7,660 nt of DNA from Flavobacteriales bacterium (GTDB taxonomy: Bacteria > Bacteroidota > Bacteroidia > Flavobacteriales > BACL11). The stretch spans positions 7,880 to 15,539 of the forward strand of contig PBQB01000032.1 in NCBI GenBank assembly GCA_002724895.1. Direction: 5' to 3'. Positions 1-5,708 of this stretch are shown here, one piece after another. The notes under the pieces are model-generated. The model worked only from the letters and a program-made list of their open reading frames with translations, had not been told where the DNA came from and did no database searches. Position 1 is the first letter of the stretch. The number at the start of each line of letters is the position of its first letter. The translations under genes were made by a program, and so were the position numbers.

Positions 1-89
1 TTTGGGAATTTTTTTAAACTTATTTTTCTTTGAAAAGTTATGCAATAATACAATTTTTTAATTAAAAAATCTATTTCTATAATTTTAAT

Positions 90-97
90 TAATTTTG
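90..97 (+). promoter_or_regulatory. Candidate -7 promoter box (TAnnTTTG) for the DUF4293 gene
   Basis: The octamer TAATTTTG matches the Bacteroidota primary-sigma -7 consensus TAnnTTTG exactly and ends 12 nt before the ATG at 110. A transcript would start only a few bases before the start codon, giving a very short leader. No clear TTG-type -33 box lies at the usual distance upstream. In DNA this AT-rich an exact match can arise by chance, so this is a suggestion only. Confidence 0.3.
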
Positions 98-109
98 TAA
101 AAAAAAGTT

Positions 110-511
110 ATGATTCAAAGACTTCAGTCACTATTTTTGTTTTTTTCTACTGTATCCTTATTAGTTATTGTTTACTATTTTCCATTACTAAAAGATAGTA
201 GTACTAATGTTGAGTATTATTTAAAGAACTCATCTTCAATACTGAGATATCTGATTTTAGCATCTTCGATACTATCTATATTTGCTATTTTTCAATTTAG
301 AAACAGAAATAAACAAAAAATAGTAGTTAGAATTTCAAGGCTACTAATTACAATATCTCTATTGTTAATTCTTTTTGTTGAAACAACTGAAGTAAAGAAA
401 GTGGCAAGTGGTACATTGTTATTAGTTATTCCATTTGTTTTTTTAGTATTTGCCAATTTTTTTATTAACAAAGATCAAAAATTAATAGACGAATCTGAAA
501 GACTAAGATAG
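110..511 (+). CDS. DUF4293 family small integral membrane protein
   Basis: A 133-residue hydrophobic protein recognised as DUF4293, a Bacteroidota-restricted family of unknown function. What is seen is the family's opening, MIQRLQSLFL (close to the usual MIQRIQT start), and its polar ending, KDQKLIDESERLR, after the last membrane span. Between these are four probable transmembrane helices at about residues 6-27, 43-62, 75-91 and 100-119, with a basic loop (RNRNKQK, 64-70) between the second and third. Length and topology are normal for the family, so the gene looks complete. The ATG is chosen because the family signature begins exactly there. It is the only plus-strand gene in the window, preceded by an AT-rich leader with a possible -7 box, and ends 2 bp from the convergent phosphoesterase gene. 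From memory, DUF4293 genes in related genomes often sit near a metallophosphoesterase gene and rho; the phosphoesterase is here, but upstream sequence is too short to test for rho. No biochemical role can be assigned. Confidence 0.88.
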   Translation: MIQRLQSLFLFFSTVSLLVIVYYFPLLKDSSTNVEYYLKNSSSILRYLILASSILSIFAIFQFRNRNKQKIVVRISRLLITISLLLILFVETTEVKKVASGTLLLVIPFVFLVFANFFINKDQKLIDESERLR

Positions 512-513
512 CT

Positions 514-1005
514 TTATTTACTTAATTCAATTACCTCCAAATTTTTAATGTTTTTATCTTCAATAACAAATCTTAGTAAGGTTTTAACTTTATGAATACC
601 ATAATCTCCAACTGCCCCGGGATTCATATGTAGAAGTTTATATTGTTTGTCGTATATTACTTTTAAAATATGTGAATGTCCACAAATAAAAAGATCAGGT
701 CTTGTTTTTTCTATTAAATCTCTAATTTTTTTTGGATATTTTCCAGGATAACCACCAATATGTGTAATCAGAACTTTAATTTTTTCAATTTTAAAAACAA
801 GATTTTTATTAAAGGCTCTTGTAATTATGTAGTTATCTATATTGCCAGAAACAGCTTTTATTGGAGCAAACTTTTTTAATTTATCAATTATATCATAAGA
901 ACCAATATCTCCTGCATGCCATATTTCATCTGTATTTTTAAAGTATTTATGTAACCGTTTGTCAAGACTATGATGAGTGTCTGAAATGAGCGTTATTCTT
1001 TTCAT
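514..1005 (-). CDS. YfcE/MJ0936-family metallophosphoesterase
   Basis: A 163-residue single-domain calcineurin-like phosphoesterase (Metallophos_2 type), predicted cytosolic because there is no signal peptide or membrane span. All expected metal-binding motifs are present in order: SDTHH (D9, H11), HAGDIG (D33), GNIDN (N55), THIG (H82) and GHSH (H110, H112), followed by the family's NPGAVG turn (128-133). Proteins of this group bind two divalent metals, often Mn or Ni, and hydrolyse phosphodiesters in vitro; the physiological substrate is generally unknown, so none is proposed here. The length is typical of the short MJ0936/YfcE class. The ATG at 1005 places the SDTH motif at residue 8, as is usual, and no better start exists. 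It begins 13 nt after the stop of the giant secreted protein, with no obvious terminator between them, so co-transcription is likely. Its 3' end converges on the DUF4293 gene with a 2-bp gap. Intact catalytic set; family call is firm, function is not. Confidence 0.93.
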   Translation of the reverse strand: MKRITLISDTHHSLDKRLHKYFKNTDEIWHAGDIGSYDIIDKLKKFAPIKAVSGNIDNYIITRAFNKNLVFKIEKIKVLITHIGGYPGKYPKKIRDLIEKTRPDLFICGHSHILKVIYDKQYKLLHMNPGAVGDYGIHKVKTLLRFVIEDKNIKNLEVIELSK

Positions 1006-1018
1006 TAAGAATAAAAGC

Positions 1019-4000
1019 TTATCTAATTAAAGAAACTTGACCTTCGTATGTTTTAACTTTACCTTTATTGTCTTTTAGTACAATTGAGTATATGTATACT
1101 CCTTTAATAGCAAATTGATTACCATTATTAATGAATCCGTCCCATCCTTCTGCAATATCATTTGTATAGAAAATTCTTTGACCATGTCTATTATATATAC
1201 TTAATTCATATTCTTCGGCACCTATTACGATTGGTAAAAATATATTATTATCAAAATCATTATTTGGAGTAAATGCATTTGGTATATATATTGTGTAAAT
1301 TGGAGAAACAATGACTGTTTGAGAAGCAATATTTATACATCCGCTGTCTGATTCAATGGTTAATTTCACTTGATATGATCCTGTATCTAAGTATGTGTGT
1401 TGTATTTCACCAAAATTTGTTGAAGAAATATTTCCATCTCCAAAATCCCAAAAACCTGTTGAATGACCATTAGAATTATCTGTGAAATTGATGGTAGGTT
1501 CTAGCATATCAACTATTTGAGGGAAGGCAGAAATATTTGCGTTAGGAATAGGATTAACAGAAACAGAAGCACTTCCTGTTATATCTTTTGCTCTACATCC
1601 TTGGCTATCAATGATATCTAAGATAGAATAAACTCCAGATTGATTAGTTGTTATATTATATGAAACACCAATGTTAGCAATAGTTTCAGTATTCACCCCA
1701 TATCCATATACTAATGTAAATGGTGGTGTTCCTGATGAGGTATTGATCATTATATCTGTAGTGCTTCCATCATCACACAAAGAACCACCTCCACTAATAG
1801 TTCCAGAAGGCAGTGGATAAGTTGTAATAGTAATAGCTTCATTAATGTTGTTAAAACAATTATTATTATCAGATATTGATAAAAGAGAATAAGTTGAAGT
1901 ACTACTTGGACTTATTGAAATAGAATCTACAGAATTAATTAAAGGAATTGAATAATTATTATTATTTACAGCATAGTTTACGTACCAAGGTGAGTTTCCT
2001 GCTGTAAATTCAAATTTCAGTTGTACGACTTCTTCATCACAAACATTGTTAGGTACAGACCAATTAAGTTGAGGTATTTCATTAACTATTATTGTAACAT
2101 TATCATTTAAATAACTAGTACATCCTTTGGAATCTGCTACAGAATCAAGAGTATAAGTAGTAGTAATATTTGGGTTAACTACAATATTATTACCGCTAGC
2201 AATAACATTTTGGGTTTCGTAAACTCCGTTAATATTGTAAGCAACATTAAATGGTGGGGTACCATTAAAATTTGTAAAAAATAGACTCGAGCTATCGCCA
2301 AAACATATTGGATTATTACCACTAATTGATATTCCTATATCTGGGTTTGGATTTACAAATATATTATCAGGATTTATATTATTTTGAATAGGGCATCCAT
2401 TGGCATCTATAATAGTAACAATATTATAAATGTTATTTCCTAAAAGTGGAGATATAGTTTGATTGAAATTTCCTGAATTGTTTGCTATTATAGGTGTTTG
2501 AGCAATACCATTAATATTATAATCAATAACGAATGGAGCAAATCCACCTACACTAAAATCAAAATTTAATAATGAGTTTTCATTTAGACAAATTTCATCA
2601 TCTGCAATTGAAAAATTTGCTCCAAAATAATCAGGTTCAGTAATAGTAATTGTTGTATCATTAGAACAACCATAATTATCAGTAACTGTTATGTTATATA
2701 TGCCATCATCTAGTGCTAGTGGGTCAGCACCATACCAATTAATTGTATAGTTATTATCCATTCCACCACTTGGAGATAAATTAATTACACCATCAGTTAA
2801 TGAATTACAACTTACATTTGATATATTTGGATTAAATGTTATTTGATTAGATTCAGTAATTGTTGCAGAATCTTGTACAGGACATCCAGATGATGGTGTA
2901 ATTATAACTGAGTATGTTCCTGGAGATAAGTTATAAATACTATCTCCAGTTGCACCATTCCCCCAGAGATAATTTGCATTTATAGTAGGAGCATTTAGAA
3001 CTATAGAATAATCTTCTGTAGCCCCCCACCATGGTAAAGCGGTAGTGCCAAATAATCCAGAGGCAACAGTACAATCATCAATATTAGCTCCTGAACCAAC
3101 TGAAGATTGATCAATACATACTACCCTCATTCTAGTTGCTCCATATGCACCAGTAACGGGAACATTAATGTTAAATGAGTATGGAGTGCCAGGTGTAAAT
3201 GTTCCTGGAGCTATATTAACCACTCCAATATCTTCACTAATCCCATTAATAATATCATCAAAGTCACCATCAATATTGAAATCTATATAAACATTTATTT
3301 GTCCTGGATCATATGATGTTGAACCGAATTGTTGGTTTCCTGGAGTGACATTAACTACATATGAACCTCCTTCAGTTATATCAGCATAGAGTGTTGTATA
3401 ATCTTCATATAAATCAAATAATCCAGAAGTATTATTAGAAATATTATTATTATCACCAATTAAGCTTACTTCTTCAATTATAGTTGCAGCTTGATTAGCA
3501 AAAAACGGATCTGTATTTGGACTTGAGTTACAATAATTTAATGTTGATATAGTTCCAGGAGGAGTTGTAGCACCGAGCATTGAAATTGCTATAGCTCCGT
3601 TATTGTCTCCAAAGCATGAACTGTTATAAGGAGTTAACTGTGCAATATTATTAACAGGATCATAGAGTATTATTGATCCAGAAAATGTACAATTATTAGC
3701 ATCAATCACTTGATAGTTATGAGTTCCAGAGGGTAGGGCTGAAGGAGATTGCCCAAACCAATTATAAGTGTAATTCCCGGCTCCACCAGTTGCAATGATA
3801 TTTGCACTTCCATCTGAATATCCAAAACAAGTAGGATTTGAAGTAGTTACATTAATTGGGTCTACAAATGGAGATTCATTAACAACTAGGTCTTGTGTTG
3901 CACTTATTGTACATCCACCAGAAGTATATGTGTAAGTAATTGTATTTGATCCAATAAGATTTATATTTGGAGTAAATATATTTCCTGAAACACCATTTCC

Positions 4001-4891
4001 TGAGAATATTCCACCACTTGGTGTAGCAGTTAAAGTAAGAGGCGAATCATCTGAACACGAATTAGGAGAAGATGTTATGTATACATTGGAGCTTGAAATT
4101 AAATTAATTGTTAAAAAAGCAGTATCTCCAGGACAATTGTTGGTGCCATTAATAATGTAACGATAAACACCTGCAGTATTAACTGATGGGTCAAAAGTAT
4201 CTATCACAGGATTATTATTAGCATCTACCCAAGAACCCCAGTTATTTGGAAATCCATTTAATTGACTTAACATTGAAAAAGGTGGGTCAGTACTACAAAC
4301 ATTGATTGATGCATTAGCTCCAGCAAAACCACCCCCAGAGAAAGGATTAGCTATCCCCCCGTTTGATGTGTCAGCAGAAAATCTAATATTGCAGAAATTT
4401 GGAGGATTTGGATCAGCCCAGTTTGAAACTAAAATAACAAAAATATCTCCAATATTTGCTGTAGGTATATTACATGTTTCTGATGCATTTGGAGAGTAAC
4501 TACAATCAATTCTATTAAATACTTGTAACTGAGAACACATATTTGCTGTACTATTAAAGGGTCCCCAGCATATAAAGTCTAAGTCTTGTGGGTTTGGAAG
4601 TACGGATCCAGTAAAAGGATCAATGGGTTCAATTAAAATGTCTATACTTCCAGATGCACCAGCTTCAAAATAGAAAAAACTAGGGTTCATCGATATTCCA
4701 TTTGAAGAACCTGGACATAAAAAACTACCTCCAGCAGCAGTTGCAGTACCTGTTGTTCCTGAAGGGTATAATGCATTTGGACAAATTTCAGGAATTGGGA
4801 ATGAACAATTTGCAACAGGCCCAAATCCACTTTGAGCATTTACTTTAAAAGCGAATAAAAATAGTATGATAATTATTAGTTGTCTAAACAT
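1019..4891 (-). CDS. Giant secreted multidomain protein with SprB repeats, GEVED, PKD and T9SS type B (CHU_C) sorting domain
   Basis: A 1290-residue exported protein, probably a surface adhesin or matrix protein. Residues 1-20 form a signal peptide ending VNAQ. Residues ~21-175 resemble the N-terminal region of many flavobacterial T9SS cargo proteins, with the phrase DLDFICWGPF (104-113) and several Cys. After a Gly-rich hinge (~178-192) come two Ig-like segments (~195-265, ~266-338). SprB repeats follow at ~346-410, ~417-681 (split by a GEVED domain) and ~688-753. The GEVED part shows VYIDFNIDGDF (534-544) and GATEDY (623-628). Four tandem Cys-bracketed modules occupy ~756-1116, then a PKD domain (~1117-1196; WDFGDG 1148-1153, HTYLDTGSY 1165-1173). 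The end (~1199-1290) is the gliding motility-associated C-terminal domain: YIPNAFTPNND, YNRHGQRIF, GWDG, GVYIYSI. This directs export by the type IX system; type B signals usually pair with a PorP/SprF partner, which is not in this window. No catalytic domain was seen. The first ATG is used because the signal peptide starts there. Binding target unknown. Confidence 0.93.
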   Translation of the reverse strand: MFRQLIIIILFLFAFKVNAQSGFGPVANCSFPIPEICPNALYPSGTTGTATAAGGSFLCPGSSNGISMNPSFFYFEAGASGSIDILIEPIDPFTGSVLPNPQDLDFICWGPFNSTANMCSQLQVFNRIDCSYSPNASETCNIPTANIGDIFVILVSNWADPNPPNFCNIRFSADTSNGGIANPFSGGGFAGANASINVCSTDPPFSMLSQLNGFPNNWGSWVDANNNPVIDTFDPSVNTAGVYRYIINGTNNCPGDTAFLTINLISSSNVYITSSPNSCSDDSPLTLTATPSGGIFSGNGVSGNIFTPNINLIGSNTITYTYTSGGCTISATQDLVVNESPFVDPINVTTSNPTCFGYSDGSANIIATGGAGNYTYNWFGQSPSALPSGTHNYQVIDANNCTFSGSIILYDPVNNIAQLTPYNSSCFGDNNGAIAISMLGATTPPGTISTLNYCNSSPNTDPFFANQAATIIEEVSLIGDNNNISNNTSGLFDLYEDYTTLYADITEGGSYVVNVTPGNQQFGSTSYDPGQINVYIDFNIDGDFDDIINGISEDIGVVNIAPGTFTPGTPYSFNINVPVTGAYGATRMRVVCIDQSSVGSGANIDDCTVASGLFGTTALPWWGATEDYSIVLNAPTINANYLWGNGATGDSIYNLSPGTYSVIITPSSGCPVQDSATITESNQITFNPNISNVSCNSLTDGVINLSPSGGMDNNYTINWYGADPLALDDGIYNITVTDNYGCSNDTTITITEPDYFGANFSIADDEICLNENSLLNFDFSVGGFAPFVIDYNINGIAQTPIIANNSGNFNQTISPLLGNNIYNIVTIIDANGCPIQNNINPDNIFVNPNPDIGISISGNNPICFGDSSSLFFTNFNGTPPFNVAYNINGVYETQNVIASGNNIVVNPNITTTYTLDSVADSKGCTSYLNDNVTIIVNEIPQLNWSVPNNVCDEEVVQLKFEFTAGNSPWYVNYAVNNNNYSIPLINSVDSISISPSSTSTYSLLSISDNNNCFNNINEAITITTYPLPSGTISGGGSLCDDGSTTDIMINTSSGTPPFTLVYGYGVNTETIANIGVSYNITTNQSGVYSILDIIDSQGCRAKDITGSASVSVNPIPNANISAFPQIVDMLEPTINFTDNSNGHSTGFWDFGDGNISSTNFGEIQHTYLDTGSYQVKLTIESDSGCINIASQTVIVSPIYTIYIPNAFTPNNDFDNNIFLPIVIGAEEYELSIYNRHGQRIFYTNDIAEGWDGFINNGNQFAIKGVYIYSIVLKDNKGKVKTYEGQVSLIR
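1544..2626 (-). repeat. Four tandem ~90-residue Cys-bracketed modules in the secreted protein
   Basis: Residues ~756-1116 of the giant protein split into four consecutive units: 756-849 (2345-2626), 850-940 (2072-2344), 941-1028 (1808-2071) and 1029-1116 (1544-1807). Each has an early Cys after a short strand (C768, C863, C951, C1039), a middle motif such as GFAPFVIDY, GTPPFNVAY, NSPWYVNYA or GTPPFTLVY, a late Cys following a D-x-x-G/N-type turn (C833, C924, C1012, C1099), and a Pro-rich border (NPNP, NEIP, YPLP, NPIP). Cys-to-Cys spacing is 65, 61, 61 and 60. The DNA of the copies is diverged, so these are old protein repeats, not a recent DNA duplication. They look like Ig-like beta-sandwich modules; the family name is not certain. 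Confidence 0.7.
2633..2830 (-). repeat. SprB-type repeat, third copy
   Basis: Residues ~688-753 of the giant protein follow the SprB pattern: an early Cys (C695) followed by a TDGVINL segment, a Gly-Gly turn, the aromatic strand YTINW (W719), a DGIYNITVTD strand and a late Cys (C742), closing with ITEP. The Cys-to-Cys distance is 47. SprB repeats occur in the gliding adhesin SprB of Flavobacterium johnsoniae and in many T9SS cargo proteins. Confidence 0.75.
2849..3643 (-). repeat. SprB-type repeat, second copy, split by a GEVED domain
   Basis: The first part of a SprB repeat (C426, NNGAIAIS, GATTPPGT, to about residue 447) and the second part (YLWGNGATGDSIYNLSPGTY from about 641, late C670, ATITES) lie on either side of a GEVED domain of about 190 residues. 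The GEVED core is seen in VYIDFNIDGDF (534-544), ATRMRVV (585-591) and GATEDY (623-628). The aspartates in DFNIDGDFDD look able to bind a metal ion such as calcium, but that is inference. Confidence 0.65.
3662..3856 (-). repeat. SprB-type repeat, first copy
   Basis: Residues ~346-410 of the giant protein form a complete SprB repeat: NPTCFGYSDGSA (C355), a GGAGNYTYNW strand (W378), a THNYQVIDANNC strand with the late Cys (C401), and the closing SGSIIL. Cys-to-Cys distance is 46 and Cys-to-Trp is 23. This intact copy is the reference for judging the split second copy. Confidence 0.75.
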
Positions 4892-4908
4892 TATGCTTTG
4901 TTAGATTA

Positions 4909-4916
4909 CAAATATA
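4909..4916 (-). promoter_or_regulatory. Candidate -7 promoter box (TAnnTTTG) for the giant secreted protein gene
   Basis: On the minus strand the octamer TATATTTG matches the Bacteroidota -7 consensus TAnnTTTG exactly and lies 17 nt before the ATG at 4891, in the 88-bp gap after batE. A convincing -33 TTG box at the expected distance was not found. Position in the only sizeable minus-strand gap of the window makes it more believable than a random match; it would let the secreted protein be expressed apart from the bat operon. Confidence 0.4.
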
Positions 4917-4941
4917 CGAAAATTTGAAAGCTATGTTTCTT

Positions 4942-4963
4942 AAGATATGACTAAATATATCTT
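4942..4963 (-). terminator. Weak hairpin after batE, possible end of the bat transcript
   Basis: A perfect 7-bp inverted repeat (AAGATAT / ATATCTT) with an 8-nt loop sits 17 bases beyond the batE stop codon and before the promoter-like box of the next gene. It has a single G-C pair in the stem and no T-run follows on either strand, so it is not a canonical intrinsic terminator. Placement is its main support; chance pairing in AT-rich DNA is quite possible. Confidence 0.25.
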
Positions 4964-4979
4964 TAAATAAATAGAATAA

Positions 4980-5708
4980 TTATAACTTTTTATATGAATC
5001 TAATTTGATCCATCCTGTTTCTCCATTGGCAATTCGTATGTTAACCCATCCATTAATTTGATCCAAAACTTTAATTTTAGTGCCTGAATGTAAAGTAAAT
5101 AAATCAGTACTTTGATCAGTTGGGGCACTGTATACTTCTACAGCGGATTTAAAAATAATACCTTCATTATTTAAGAAAGAATTTTTTAAAGAAGAGTATG
5201 AAATCAAGAAAAGTATTAGAGAAACAAAAAGTAAAAAATTTTGAATTAATTTTGAAAAATTAAAATAAAAAAATTGATTAATGATTTTTAAAATTATAAG
5301 TATCCAAATGCTTAACAAGCAAAAAATTTGCCAATTAAAGGTAGTGAAATATGAATAAATATTTTTCCACCACATTTTATAAAAGAGAAGTGGAATAGGC
5401 TCAACTTTGTCTACAATATTAAGTTTAGCAATAGAAAGATTTTCTTTTGCAATTTGAGATTTTTTTATTTTTAAGCTTTTTTCATAGTTCCAAATAGCAT
5501 TTTTCCAATCTTTTTTTTGATAAAAGCAGTTACCAATATTTAAGTAAATTTTATGATGCTCAAAACCTTGAATAATTAGACTATCATATAAAATAATAGC
5601 ATCATCATATTGTTCCAAATTATAATAATTATTAGCTTTTAAAAATAATTTTTCATCAGCATATATATCTAATGAAAAGAATACAAAGATGATGATTAGA
5701 TGTTTCAT
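4980..5708 (-). CDS. batE: BatE: TPR and SH3-type membrane protein of the Bat aerotolerance operon
   Basis: A 242-residue envelope protein with the BatE architecture. Residues 1-17 are a signal peptide (cleavage near IYA-DE). Two tetratricopeptide repeats follow at about 20-50 and 51-84, the second clear in YLNIGNCFYQKKDWKNAIWN. Two transmembrane helices lie at about 125-146 and 155-174, and the C-terminus (about 184-240) is a bacterial SH3-like domain, with VYSAPTD near its start, a GWVNIRI strand and the typical GETGWI near its end. In family terms, TPRs bind protein partners and SH3b domains often bind peptides or cell-wall material, so BatE is likely an envelope scaffold for the Bat complex; the exact function of Bat proteins is unsettled. 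The ATG overlaps the batD stop as ATGA, a standard sign of translational coupling. It is the last gene of the block: an 88-bp gap with a weak hairpin follows. Length is normal and nothing appears broken. Confidence 0.9.
   Translation of the reverse strand: MKHLIIIFVFFSLDIYADEKLFLKANNYYNLEQYDDAIILYDSLIIQGFEHHKIYLNIGNCFYQKKDWKNAIWNYEKSLKIKKSQIAKENLSIAKLNIVDKVEPIPLLFYKMWWKNIYSYFTTFNWQIFCLLSIWILIILKIINQFFYFNFSKLIQNFLLFVSLILFLISYSSLKNSFLNNEGIIFKSAVEVYSAPTDQSTDLFTLHSGTKIKVLDQINGWVNIRIANGETGWIKLDSYKKL

Noticed and set aside
1..109. 3' end of an upstream gene or a small RNA in the AT-rich leader
   Set aside because: All three plus frames meet stops within about 60 bases and the short peptides match nothing I recognise; no stable hairpin is evident. 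Apart from the candidate -7 box I see nothing here.
1006..1018. Terminator or promoter between the giant gene and the phosphoesterase gene
   Set aside because: The 13-nt gap contains only a short palindrome (AAGCTT) at the stop codon and is too small for a promoter or a terminator hairpin with a T-run.
4302..4499. 65-codon plus-strand open frame inside the giant gene
   Set aside because: It lies fully antisense to the N-terminal coding region of the secreted protein, its translation (Pro/Ala-rich start, no domain) resembles nothing known, and no promoter-like box precedes it. It is a shadow of the real gene.
1019..4891. Hidden enzyme (protease, glycosidase) within the giant secreted protein
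   Set aside because: No catalytic motif was seen; the whole length is accounted for by the N-terminal region, Ig-like, SprB, GEVED, tandem modules, PKD and the sorting domain.
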